The notes below the pieces were generated by a model. It was not told the origin of the DNA, did no database searches, and saw nothing but the letters and a program-made list of their open reading frames with translations. From Streptomyces sp. SJL17-4 (lineage in GTDB: Bacteria; Actinomycetota; Actinomycetes; Streptomycetales; Streptomycetaceae): a stretch of DNA of 64,000 nucleotides. A program made the position numbers and the translations under genes. The DNA lies in the NCBI RefSeq assembly GCF_036826855.1, contig NZ_CP104578.1:6940501-7004500 (forward strand), in the 5' to 3' direction. This document shows, one piece after another, positions 26,208 through 35,340 of the stretch (within the stretch, counting starts at the first letter, position 1; every line of letters begins with the position of its first letter).

Positions 26208-27371
26208 ATGAACCGTTTGACCACGTCATGGGGCGCCTTCACGCTGACCCGCCATCCCGAGGACCCGCGCGACCAGCTGCGCGCCTGGGACGCGTCCGAC
26301 GAGTACCTCCTGGGCCATCTGGCCGAGGAGGGCACCGACCTGTCCGGCACCGTCGCCGTCCTCGGCGACCGCTGGGGAGCCCTCGTCACCGCACTCCAGG
26401 CCGCCGGCCCCGGGGAACTCGTCCAGATCTCCGACTCGTACCTCGGCCGGCAGGCCACCCGGGCCAACCTCGCGCGCGCCGGGGCCGCCCCGGACGCCGT
26501 CCGGCTCCTCACCACCCAGGACCCGCCGCCCGAGCGGATCGACGTCCTCCTCGTCCGCGTCCCCAAGAGCCTCGCGCTCCTGGAGGACCAGCTGCACCGG
26601 CTCGCACCCGCCGTGCACGAGGGCACCGTGGTCGTCGGCACCGGCATGGTCAAGGAGATCCACACCTCCACCCTGCGGCTCTTCGAGCGGATCCTCGGCC
26701 CCACCCGGACCTCGCTCGCGGTGAAGAAGGCGCGGCTGATCCACACCACGCCCGACCCGGCCGTCAGCCCGCGCCCGAACCCCTGGCCACACCGTTACGA
26801 CCTTCCGGCCGACACCCCCGCACCCGGGCTGCCCGGTCTGACCGTCACCAACCACGCCGGGGTCTTCTGTGCCGACCGCCTCGACATCGGCACCCGCTTC
26901 CTCCTCGCGAACCTGCCCGGTGACATCGGCCGGGTCCGCGTCGCCGACCTCGGCTGCGGAAACGGCGTGGTCGGCCTCGCCATCGCGCTGCACGAGCCCC
27001 ACGCGGAACTGATCTTCACCGACGAGTCGTACCAGGCGGTCGCCTCGGCCGAGGAGAACTTCCGTACGCACATGGGCGAGGGGCGCAAGGCCGAGTTCCT
27101 CGTCGGCGACGGGCTCGCGGACGTGCCCGACGGCTCGGTGGACCTCGTCCTCAACAACCCGCCGTTCCACAGCCACCAGGCCACCACCGACCGCACGGCC
27201 CGCCGGATGTTCACCGACGCGCGACGCGCGCTGCGGCCGGGCGGCGAACTGTGGGTCATCGGCAACCGTCACCTCGGCTACCACGTCACGCTCCGCCGGA
27301 TCTTCGGCAACAGCGAACTGGTCGCGAGCGACGCCAAGTTCGTGGTCCTCCGCGCGGTGCGGCAGGCCTAG
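26208..27371 (+). CDS. Class I SAM methyltransferase, RlmG/RsmC family (rRNA guanine-N2)
   Basis: 387 residues in two tandem methylase-like domains, as in RlmG and RsmC. The N-terminal domain (1-190) is degenerate. The C-terminal domain carries motif I VADLGCGNGVVGLA and the catalytic NNPPFH signature of N2-guanine methylases. The Escherichia coli relatives methylate 23S G1835 or 16S G1207. A -10-like TAGCCT lies at 26193-26198. A strong hairpin follows. Confidence 0.88.
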   Translation: MNRLTTSWGAFTLTRHPEDPRDQLRAWDASDEYLLGHLAEEGTDLSGTVAVLGDRWGALVTALQAAGPGELVQISDSYLGRQATRANLARAGAAPDAVRLLTTQDPPPERIDVLLVRVPKSLALLEDQLHRLAPAVHEGTVVVGTGMVKEIHTSTLRLFERILGPTRTSLAVKKARLIHTTPDPAVSPRPNPWPHRYDLPADTPAPGLPGLTVTNHAGVFCADRLDIGTRFLLANLPGDIGRVRVADLGCGNGVVGLAIALHEPHAELIFTDESYQAVASAEENFRTHMGEGRKAEFLVGDGLADVPDGSVDLVLNNPPFHSHQATTDRTARRMFTDARRALRPGGELWVIGNRHLGYHVTLRRIFGNSELVASDAKFVVLRAVRQA

Positions 27372-27424
27372 GGGGCGTCCGCCGGGGAAGCGGCCGAAAG
27401 GCCCCCGGCCCCCGGCGGAACCCC

Positions 27425-27464
27425 ATGAAGAGGGGCGCGGCCTACCGGCCGCGCCCCTCTTCAT
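27425..27464. terminator. Bidirectional hairpin terminator
   Basis: GAAGAGGGGCGCGGCC (27427-27442) pairs perfectly with 27447-27462 around a TACC loop, and two more pairs extend the ends. It lies between the convergent methylase and VOC genes. Confidence 0.85.
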
Positions 27465-27474
27465 CGCCTCTCCG

Positions 27475-27879
27475 TCATGCGCCCCAGCTGCGCGAGCACA
27501 GGACGAGCTGATAGCCGTCGGGGTCCTCGACGGTCACGCCGAACTCGTCCCAGTACGGGTTGTGCGCGGCCACCCGCGTGCCGCCGGCGGCGAGCAGCCG
27601 CTCCACCTGAGCCTCCTCCACGGGCGCCCCGAGATAGACCACGAACAGGTCCTCGACGGTCGGGGCCGGTTCCACGGGGCGCTCGGGGTCACGGGTCAGC
27701 TCGAAGTGCCAACCACCGCCCTTGGGACCGACCATGAGCAGGTCGTGGTGGCCGGACACCCGCTCGGTGGTCCGCCACTGCACCTCGAGCCCGAGCCCGT
27801 CGACGTAGAACCGCTCGGCGGCGGCCAGATCCCGCGAGGGGCGGGCGACCCTTATGTGGGTCCGCGCATCGATGATCAT
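27475..27879 (-). CDS. VOC (glyoxalase/dioxygenase-fold) family protein
   Basis: 134 residues with paired beta-alpha-beta-beta-beta modules. HIRVARPSRDLAAAERFY opens the fold and VEDPDGYQLVLC closes it, with a likely metal ligand His in HIRV and Glu in WHFELT. Members include glyoxalases, fosfomycin-type resistance proteins and bleomycin-binding proteins; nothing here decides between these. Confidence 0.82.
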   Translation of the reverse strand: MIIDARTHIRVARPSRDLAAAERFYVDGLGLEVQWRTTERVSGHHDLLMVGPKGGGWHFELTRDPERPVEPAPTVEDLFVVYLGAPVEEAQVERLLAAGGTRVAAHNPYWDEFGVTVEDPDGYQLVLCSRSWGA

Positions 27880-27902
27880 GTCGCCAGACTAGGCGACGCC
27901 GG

Positions 27903-27970
27903 AGCCGTCCAGCCGTCCAGCCGTCCAGCCGTCCAGTCGTCCGGCCATCCAGCCGTCCGGCCGTCTGGCC
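27903..27970. repeat. 8-bp tandem repeat tract
   Basis: About 8.5 units of AGCCGTCC with single-base variants (AGTCGTCC, GGCCATCC, GGCCGTCT), just beyond the stop of the ABC-F gene and before the VOC gene's start. Pure intergenic slippage repeat. Confidence 0.9.
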
Positions 27971-27979
27971 AGCAGGCCG

Positions 27980-29575
27980 TCAGGCGAGGCTCACGAGCCC
28001 TCGATACTCCTCGCTCCACAGGTCCTCGTCCGCGTCCGGCAGCAGCAGGACCCGTTCGGGGCGCAGTGCGTCGAGTGCCTCCTCGTCGTGCGTGACCATC
28101 ACGATCGCGCCCGGGTACGTACCCAGGGCGGCCAGGACCTCGTCGCGGGAGGCGGGGTCCAGGTTGTTCGTGGGCTCGTCGAGGAGCAGGACGTTCGCAC
28201 CCGAGTGCACGAGCGCGGCCAGCGCGAGACGGGTCTTCTCGCCGCCGGAGAGCACCCCGGCCGGCTTGTCCGCGTCGTCGCCCCGGAACAGGAACGCGCC
28301 CAGGACCGCCCGTACCTCACCGTCCGTCAGCTGCGGAGCCGCGGCGGCGAGGTTCTCCCGGACCGTACGGCCCTGATCGAGCGTGTCGTGCTCCTGGGCG
28401 AAGTAGCCCAGCCGCAGCCCGTGCCCGTGCACGACCCGCCCGGTGTCGGGGACCTCCTGACCGGCGAGGATCCGCAACAGGGTCGTCTTTCCCGCCCCGT
28501 TGAGACCGAGTACGACGAGCCGGCTGCCCCGGTCCACCGCGAGGTCCACCCCGTCGAGCACCGGGCGCGCCCCGTACGCCTTGGTGAGCGCGACCGCGCC
28601 GAGCGGCATCCTGCCGCAGGGCGCGGGCTCGGGCAGCCGGATGCGGGCGACGCGCTCGGCCTGCCGTGCCGGGTCGAGCCCGGCGAGCATCCGGTCGGCC
28701 CGGCGCGCCATGCTGCGGGCCGTCGTCGCCGTCGCCACCCGGGACTTGATGCGGTCGGCCTGCGCGTGCAGCGCCGCCGCCTTGCGCTCGGCGTTGGCGC
28801 GCTCGCGCACCCGGCGCCGCTCGTCGGTCTCCCGCTGGGCGAGGTACGCCTGCCAGCCGGTGTTGTGGACGTCGAGCGCGGCGCGTCCCGGGTCGAGGTG
28901 GAAGACCCGGTTGACGGTGTCGGCGAGGAGCCGTACGTCATGGCTGATCAGTACCAGGCCGCCGCGGTGGGCGGCGAGGTGGCCGCGCAGCCAGCCGATC
29001 GAGTCGGCGTCCAGGTGGTTGGTCGGCTCGTCGAGCAGCAGGGTGTCGTCCCGGCCGTGCCCGGCGAAGAGGATCCTGGCCAGCTCCACCCGGCGCTTCT
29101 GGCCGCCGGACAGCCGGCCGACGGGCCGGTCCATGACCTCGGCGGGCAGGCCGAGCCCGGCGGCGACTCGGGCGGCCTCCGCCTCGGCCGCGTAGCCGCC
29201 GCCCGCCTCGAAGGCGGACTCGGCCCGGTCGTAGGCGGCGAGCGCCCGCGCGTCGGGTGCCTCGCCGAGCCGGCGGGCGGCCTCCGCGAGCCGCCGGACC
29301 GCCCGGTCGAGGCCCCGCGCGGACAGGATCCGGTCGGTGACGGTCACGGTGGGGTCGGCGGCCCGTGAGTCCTGGGCGAGATGACCGACGGTGCCGGTAC
29401 GGGTGACGGTGCCGGCGGCGGGGGCGCGCAGCCCGGCGAACGTGTCGAGCAGGGTGGTCTTGCCGGCTCCGTTGCGGCCGAAGCCGATCCTGTCGCCGGG
29501 GGCGACGTGGCAGGAGACGCCGGACAGCAGGAGCCGGGCGCCGACGCGCACGTCGGCACCACGAACGGTGATCAT
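27980..29575 (-). CDS. ABC-F family ATPase (ribosome-associated)
   Basis: 531 residues, two ABC domains and no membrane segment. The first domain has Walker A GRNGAGKTT and signature LSGGQKRRVEL; the second has Walker A GLNGAGKTT and LSGGEKTRLAL; both have a Walker B LLLDEPTN. A basic interdomain linker (about 240-300, RVRERANAERKAAALHAQAD) would reach the ribosomal P or E site. ABC-F proteins release stalled ribosomes or protect them from antibiotics. The ATG at 29575 was chosen at MITVRGAD; the upstream ATG in frame lacks conservation. A candidate leader peptide and stem precede it. Confidence 0.88.
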   Translation of the reverse strand: MITVRGADVRVGARLLLSGVSCHVAPGDRIGFGRNGAGKTTLLDTFAGLRAPAAGTVTRTGTVGHLAQDSRAADPTVTVTDRILSARGLDRAVRRLAEAARRLGEAPDARALAAYDRAESAFEAGGGYAAEAEAARVAAGLGLPAEVMDRPVGRLSGGQKRRVELARILFAGHGRDDTLLLDEPTNHLDADSIGWLRGHLAAHRGGLVLISHDVRLLADTVNRVFHLDPGRAALDVHNTGWQAYLAQRETDERRRVRERANAERKAAALHAQADRIKSRVATATTARSMARRADRMLAGLDPARQAERVARIRLPEPAPCGRMPLGAVALTKAYGARPVLDGVDLAVDRGSRLVVLGLNGAGKTTLLRILAGQEVPDTGRVVHGHGLRLGYFAQEHDTLDQGRTVRENLAAAAPQLTDGEVRAVLGAFLFRGDDADKPAGVLSGGEKTRLALAALVHSGANVLLLDEPTNNLDPASRDEVLAALGTYPGAIVMVTHDEEALDALRPERVLLLPDADEDLWSEEYRGLVSLA

Positions 29576-29633
29576 GTGGTAACGCTCCGAAAGGGCTTGA
29601 GGACACACGGGTGGCGTGGGTGCGGGTCCTCAG

Positions 29634-29657
29634 CTAGGAGATTCGGGGCGTGGACAT
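29634..29657 (-). promoter_or_regulatory. Candidate leader peptide MSTPRIS upstream of the ABC-F gene
   Basis: A 7-codon ORF with ATG at 29657 and TAG at 29634-29636. A minus-strand TAGCCT (29665-29670) lies 7 bases before its ATG, so it would be the first codons of a leaderless mRNA. Between it and the ABC-F gene a stem GAGGAC/GTCCTC (about 29599-29632) can form. This layout matches ribosome-stalling attenuators of antibiotic-inducible genes. Confidence 0.5.
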
Positions 29658-29739
29658 GCTGTCGAGGCTAACGGAGGAGCGGCTCCGACGCACCGGACTT
29701 TCGTCCCGGCCCCGCCCCTCCGCCCGGTCCCGCCGCCCG

Positions 29740-30645
29740 TCACCCGTCGGGAAATGCCAGGTGCAGGGCGCGCACCCGGTCCTCCCCTGTGGTGACGGAC
29801 ACGGTGACGATCCGGTCCCGGCGGAGGGTGCACGCGACGGCGGAGACGGGCCGCCCGTCGACGAAGGCGACCGCCCCGACGGCCCCGTCGACCAGCGCGG
29901 GCCGGGTCACCTCCGCGAACCGCGCGAACGCGGCCGCGCCCTCGGCGACGGCGGGCGCACCGTGCACGGGGCCGCGCTCGGAGTGGGCGATCACGTCCGG
30001 GTCGAGGACGGCCGCGAGCGTACGGGCGTCACGCGCGCGTGCGGCGGCCAGGAACAGGTCCACCACCGCCCGCTGCCGCCCGGTGCGGTCCTCGGTACGG
30101 GCCGCCCCATGGCCCCGGACCCGCTCCCGGGCCCGTCGGGCCAGCCGTGCCACCTCCTCGGGGGAGTCGCCGGTGATGCGGCCCGTCTCGTACGACGGCA
30201 GCCCGAACACGTCGTGCAGCACATAGGCGAGCCGCTCCTCGGCGTCCAGTGCGTCCAGTACGAGAAACAGCGCGAGCCACACGGACTCGCCCCCGACTCC
30301 GGGTGCGCTGCCGACTTCGGGCCCGCTGCCGACTTCGGGCCCGCTCCCGGACCCGGGCCTGCTCCCGGCTCCGGGGCCGCCCCCGGCTCCGGCCGCGCCC
30401 CTGTGACCGGGCCCGTGGCCCGCCCGCCGCTTCTGGAGCCCCCGTACGCACTCCCGCGTGACCAGGGCCGTCAGCCAGCCCCGTACGGACGCCCCGTCCT
30501 CCCGCCCCAGCCCCGCCCGCACCGCCGCGAGCGCCTCCTCGGCCTCGGCCGGCGAGCCCGTCATCCGCAGGGCCACACGCCGCAGTTGTTCCTCGTGGGC
30601 GTCGAAACGCCTGTCCAGGGCGGTCGGGAAGGTGTCGTCGTGCAT
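29740..30645 (-). CDS. ECF-like sigma factor with SnoaL-like C-terminal domain
   Basis: 301 residues. A sigma-2-like N-terminal part (FDAHEEQLRRVALRMTGSPAEAEEAL, then RGWLTALVTRECVRGLQKRR) is followed by a Gly/Pro/Ser linker, a sigma-4-like part (LPSYETGRITGDSPEEVARLARRARERV) and a C-terminal NTF2/SnoaL-like domain (VVDLFLAAARARDARTLAAVLDPDV). This resembles SigJ/ECF41-type factors, in which the C-terminal domain replaces an anti-sigma. The linker has a DNA-level 18-bp tandem duplication (30311-30345). It is about 190 bases beyond argG and separated from it by a terminator. Confidence 0.78.
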   Translation of the reverse strand: MHDDTFPTALDRRFDAHEEQLRRVALRMTGSPAEAEEALAAVRAGLGREDGASVRGWLTALVTRECVRGLQKRRAGHGPGHRGAAGAGGGPGAGSRPGSGSGPEVGSGPEVGSAPGVGGESVWLALFLVLDALDAEERLAYVLHDVFGLPSYETGRITGDSPEEVARLARRARERVRGHGAARTEDRTGRQRAVVDLFLAAARARDARTLAAVLDPDVIAHSERGPVHGAPAVAEGAAAFARFAEVTRPALVDGAVGAVAFVDGRPVSAVACTLRRDRIVTVSVTTGEDRVRALHLAFPDG

Positions 30646-30761
30646 GGCGCCTCACTCCTCATCGGTTCCGTCACCGCGTTGACGCGGGCGCCCACCGCGA
30701 TGTGACAGCACCGTCCGCCGCCGGCGGAGTCAGCCCCGTACCGGCTGCCCTGGAGACGGAA

Positions 30762-30798
30762 AAGACCGGCTCGACGCGGGGGACGTCGAGCCGGCCTT
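30762..30798 (-). terminator. argG terminator
   Basis: ACCGGCTCGACG (30765-30776) pairs with CGTCGAGCCGG (30784-30794). Read on the minus strand the stem is followed by TCTTTT, so it is a good intrinsic terminator of argG transcription, 40 bases past the stop. Confidence 0.85.
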
Positions 30799-30837
30799 CC
30801 GGGGGTGCCGAGCGCGTGGCGCTCGACCGGGGATGGG

Positions 30838-32327
<1,490 letters not shown>

Positions 32328-32381
32328 AGGGGGTCGCTGGACGAGTGTGGAATCGCCTGCTCTGCCCGGTGACGGAACCGG

Positions 32382-32981
32382 TCAGCGGACCCGGTCGTAG
32401 ATCAGGGCCATCTCGCCGAGCTCGCCGGTCTCCTTGCTGCTGAGCCGCCACCGCGAGCCGGGCAGGCCGTCGTCGAACAGCCTCTGCCCGCTCCCGGCGA
32501 TCTCCGGGCAGATCAGCAGGTACAGCCGGTCCACCAGGTCCGCGGCGAGAAGCGCCCTGGTGATGCTCGGGCTGGTGTTGATCAGGATGTCGCCCTCGCC
32601 GTGGCCCCTGAGTCCGGCGACGACCTCGGCGGCCGGGGCGTTCACCACGCGGGCGCGTTCCCACGGGGATTCGGTCAGGGTGGTCGAGAGGACCACCTTC
32701 TCCGTGTCGACGAGCCACTTCGCGTAGCCGCGGTCGCGCGGGTCGGCGTTCTCGTCGGCCGCGACCGCCGGCCAGTACCCCAGGAAGCCCTCGGCGTTGA
32801 CGCGGCCGAGCAGTGAGGTCGTGGCGTTCTCCCAGATGCGGGTGAGGTGGTTCCGGGCGACCTCGGTGGTCGCGTACGGGACGATCGCGGAGAGGTCCAG
32901 CGGCCCGCCGGGGCCGTTGTAGCGCCCGTCGAGGGTGAGGGCGATGTTGGCGGTCACTTTGCGACCGGTGGGGCTGGTCAT
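32382..32981 (-). CDS. Dihydrofolate-reductase-fold (RibD C-terminal domain) family protein
   Basis: 199 residues. KVTANIALTLDGRYNGPGG opens a DHFR/RibD-C fold, with NATTSLLGRVNAEGFLGYW and GDILINTSPSITRALL following. The family includes 5-amino-6-ribitylaminouracil-type reductases and many uncharacterised reductases encoded with ArsR/AHSA1 genes. Its ATG overlaps the stop of the upstream ArsR-SRPBCC gene as ATGA, so the two are translationally coupled and likely induced together. Confidence 0.85.
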   Translation of the reverse strand: MTSPTGRKVTANIALTLDGRYNGPGGPLDLSAIVPYATTEVARNHLTRIWENATTSLLGRVNAEGFLGYWPAVAADENADPRDRGYAKWLVDTEKVVLSTTLTESPWERARVVNAPAAEVVAGLRGHGEGDILINTSPSITRALLAADLVDRLYLLICPEIAGSGQRLFDDGLPGSRWRLSSKETGELGEMALIYDRVR

Positions 32982-33895
32982 GGCTGTACCTGCTTTCCTT
33001 CGGTGCGGGGTGAGGTGGGGGACGAGGTGCGAGTCGAGGCGCGGGACGAGGTGGGGGGAGCGGCCGGGGGTGCGTCGGAGGTGACGGCGGTGGCGAGCTT
33101 GTCGAGGCACTGGCCGAAGCCGATCTCGATGCCCGCGATGAAGTCGGCGGATTCCACCGTGCTGTCGGCGATCGAGTAGTGGACGTCGAGATCCGTGCCT
33201 GCGCCGGTGGGCCGGAGGTCGAGGTCGACGCGGGCCGTGAAGGCGGCGCCGCCGTCGGGGAGCCGGGGCGAGAGCCGGTACGTGAGCCGCTCGCCGGGGC
33301 GGGCGACCTCGACGACGCCCTCACCGCGCCCGGCGACCGGGTCGGAGCCTTCGGTGTCGTCGACGTCGCGGTACTCCAGGACGATCCGCCCGCCGGGCCT
33401 GGCGTCGAAGACGAGGTCCGAGACGCGGAGGTCGTCGGGCGTCCACCAACGGGCGAGCAGGGGGGTCTCGGTCAGATGGCGCCAGACCGCGCCGGGGTCC
33501 CCGGCCAGTGACCGGTGGAACCGGAACGAACGGTCGTCGGCCCATCCCGGGCTCTCCGCCGCGAGCCGCTCGCTCGCGAGGCTGAGCCCGTACCGGTCGT
33601 ACGTCTCGCGCGACCCGCCGGCCTGGTCGGCGGTGTCGGCGAGCCGCCCGAGCGTGGCCGCCAGATCCCGCAGAGGGCCGGGCCGGAGGGCGTAGACCCG
33701 GCGCTGTCCGGAGCGCTGGGAGGTGACGACCCCGGCCCGCTCGAGCGTCTGCAGGTGCTTGGTCGTCTGCGGCTGCCGCGCCTCGGCGAGCTGGGCGAGC
33801 ACGCCGACGGGGCGGGGTCGCTCGGCCAGCAGGCGCACGAGGCGCCAGCGGACCGGGTCGGCCAGTGCGGCGAGGAGCGGGTCTGCGTCGTCCAT
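32978..33895 (-). CDS. ArsR-family repressor fused to an SRPBCC (AHSA1-like) domain
   Basis: 305 residues. The first about 90 residues are an ArsR-type winged helix (MDDADPLLAALADPVRWRLV, recognition helix EARQPQTTKHLQTLERAG). From about 125 an AHSA1/SRPBCC lipid-binding-type domain follows (SLAGDPGAVWRHLTETPLLARWW, then AGIEIGFGQCLDKLAT). A Ser/Thr/Pro tail ends the protein. No metal-binding Cys pair is seen, so the ligand is probably organic and held by the SRPBCC cavity. Two perfect inverted repeats in its promoter suggest autoregulation. Confidence 0.88.
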   Translation of the reverse strand: MDDADPLLAALADPVRWRLVRLLAERPRPVGVLAQLAEARQPQTTKHLQTLERAGVVTSQRSGQRRVYALRPGPLRDLAATLGRLADTADQAGGSRETYDRYGLSLASERLAAESPGWADDRSFRFHRSLAGDPGAVWRHLTETPLLARWWTPDDLRVSDLVFDARPGGRIVLEYRDVDDTEGSDPVAGRGEGVVEVARPGERLTYRLSPRLPDGGAAFTARVDLDLRPTGAGTDLDVHYSIADSTVESADFIAGIEIGFGQCLDKLATAVTSDAPPAAPPTSSRASTRTSSPTSPRTEGKQVQP

Positions 33896-33904
33896 GGGGG
33901 CAAG

Positions 33905-33939
33905 TATTCTCCGGTGAGAATATTCCTGTCAAGGAATAT
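33905..33939 (-). promoter_or_regulatory. Double inverted-repeat operator and promoter of the ArsR-SRPBCC gene
   Basis: Two perfect 7-bp inverted repeats lie side by side: TATTCTC (33905-33911)/GAGAATA (33916-33922) and ATATTCC (33920-33926)/GGAATAT (33933-33939). On the minus strand TTGACA lies between the arms of the second repeat and a GAATAC/AATACT -10 region overlaps the first, so a bound repressor would cover the whole promoter. The start codon is 9 bases further on. Confidence 0.8.
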
Positions 33940-34056
33940 GCCCAGCCCGCCGTTCGCGACCCCGCGGTTCCGCTGCTGTCCGTTGTTCGAGTGGCCATCG
34001 GAGGGCTCCCGTCCGGCGGGCCGGAACGGGGGCAATCTGTCGTGGTGCGGCCCGGT

Positions 34057-34080
34057 TGTGACTGAGCGCTCTACTGGGCC
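34057..34080 (+). repeat. Palindromic repeat copy A (left arm)
   Basis: TGTGACTGAGCGCT followed by CTACTGGGCC. It matches the left arm of the complete hairpin copies at 34901 and 36443. It marks the left border of the mosaic segment and abuts the truncated gene. Confidence 0.75.
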
Positions 34081-34348
34081 AGTGCGTCATCCGCACGTAG
34101 AAGGCGTCCCGCGGTCCGGCATTTGCTACGGCCGAGAGGAAGGAGAGTCCGCTGTCGACCGGGAAGTCGATGAGCATCCTGCCGCGGCGGGACTCCACCC
34201 ACTCCGCCATGTGCGGCAACTTCGCTGGCCGATCCGCGTTGCTCTCGGCCAGGTCCTGGCAGCAGGCGAACGTGTCGATGCCACACTCCCGGATCGCCTG
34301 GATAGCTGGTGCGAGCTGCAACCGGCCGCGCACCCGCTGGCCGGACAC
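34081..34348 (-). pseudogene. Truncated hypothetical protein gene
   Basis: On the minus strand the reading frame encodes AIQAIRECGIDTFACCQDLA, PHMAEWVESRRGRMLIDFPV and FLSAVANAGPRDAFYVRMTHW. This reads like the middle of a conserved actinobacterial hypothetical of unknown function. Similarity-like sequence stops at the edge of repeat copy A, after which the frame runs on through repeat DNA to 33929. The 5' side also begins abruptly near repeat DNA at 34355. I judge it a gene fragment caught between two repeat arms, probably not functional. Confidence 0.55.
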
Positions 34349-34354
34349 CCTCTG

Positions 34355-34367
34355 GGAGCGCTCAGCT
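34355..34367 (+). repeat. Palindromic repeat copy D (right-arm core)
   Basis: GGAGCGCTCAGCT is identical to the right-arm core of copy B at 34938-34950. Together with copy A it brackets the truncated gene at 34081-34348. Confidence 0.6.
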
Positions 34368-34754
34368 CCTCAACGACTGCACCACGACCGCCGCCGACAG
34401 CAGGAGTCCGGCACCGGCCATCACCTTGGCGGCGGTCGGGCGTTCGCGCGGGTCCGCCCCGGTGGCCAGCAGGAGCTGCAGAGCCGAGGGGAAGAACAGG
34501 AACATGCCGGCCATGGCGCCGATGAACGACCACAGCACCAGCAGCGCCGCGATGGCGCCCGCGACGTAGGCGAAGCCGGACGGCCGGGCGTACAGGAACA
34601 ACGGCACGGAGACCACCGCGGCGGTCGCGAAGGCGAGCGCCTGGATGCCGGAACCCGCGAACCACACGATCAGCACCGGTAGGGGGGTGACCACGGCGCA
34701 CAGCACGAGGCCGAACTGCCATGGATGAATACTCGCTCGCGCAGCGGCCTGCAT
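34362..34754 (-). CDS. Small integral membrane protein, unknown function
   Basis: 130 residues with four predicted membrane segments: FGLVLCAVVTPLPVLIVWFA, ALAFATAAVVSVPLFLY, VAGAIAALLVLWSFIGAMAGMFLFF and VMAGAGLLLSAAVVV. No motif is recognised. The ATG at 34754 follows a GGGGG stretch; a TTG at 34760 is an alternative. The stop codon lies inside repeat core D. A perfect 16-bp palindrome 23 bases upstream suggests control by a TetR-type repressor encoded elsewhere. Confidence 0.7.
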   Translation of the reverse strand: MQAAARASIHPWQFGLVLCAVVTPLPVLIVWFAGSGIQALAFATAAVVSVPLFLYARPSGFAYVAGAIAALLVLWSFIGAMAGMFLFFPSALQLLLATGADPRERPTAAKVMAGAGLLLSAAVVVQSLRS

Positions 34755-34776
34755 GATCAACCCCCGGACTCGATGA

Positions 34777-34792
34777 CTTGAACGCGTTCAAG
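34777..34792 (-). promoter_or_regulatory. 16-bp palindromic operator
   Basis: CTTGAACGCGTTCAAG is a perfect palindrome upstream of the small membrane protein gene. Palindromes of this form are typical TetR-family operators, but no such regulator is encoded within several kilobases. Confidence 0.6.
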
Positions 34793-34844
34793 CTACCGGA
34801 TCCGGGGCGTGCTACGTCAGGGGGTGCACCGGCCAGCTGGACCG

Positions 34845-34950
34845 CTCGGCGGGCCGACTCAAGCGCCAAGGGGCCGACTCGGCCGCTCATTCTCAAGGTG
34901 TGTGACTGAGCCCTCGACTTGGCCCGTCTGGCCAAGTGGAGCGCTCAGCT
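34845..34950. repeat. Palindromic repeat copy B with tandem GGGCCGACT units
   Basis: GGGCCGACT occurs at 34851 and again at 34871 (20-bp period), with degenerate CGCTC cores around it. The hairpin follows: left arm 34907-34924 and right arm 34930-34947 around a CGTCT loop, 16 of 18 pairs. The left arm is preceded by TGTGACTGAGC as in copies A and C. Confidence 0.8.
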
Positions 34951-35340
34951 GGAGCCCGCATCCAGAGCGATCCGTTCGGAAGCCGGCGACCCACCGTGCT
35001 TCAGTCAGCGGGGGCAGGCGGCACCGTACGGCCTGCGATGTGTTCGCGGAGGCGCCGGGTCGGTTCCGGCAGCTCGTAGGCAGGCAAGCTGACCGCGCCG
35101 CCTGTCCGCCACAACCTGAGTTCAACCATTGAGCCTTTCCAATCTGCCGCGCCGGCTCGGTAGTTGGCGTAACAGAGGAGTGAAGCCTGCGATCGGCACG
35201 GTTCACGACGAAGATCACCTTGCCGACCAGGCGCTTCATGCGACGCTCAGCGCCGGACTCTGGAGTCCTGGATCAACGTCCTGCTGGAGGCTCACCCTCT
35301 TGCCCTCGGGTCCAGGCGCCGATACCCGGCGACGGTGACG
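34951..35340. other. Intergenic sequence without a recognisable gene
   Basis: About 390 bases of lower-GC, mixed-frame sequence between repeat copy B and the transposase remnant. No frame shows conserved protein sequence and codon bias is poor. It may hold decayed parts of the same insertion element. Confidence 0.5.
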
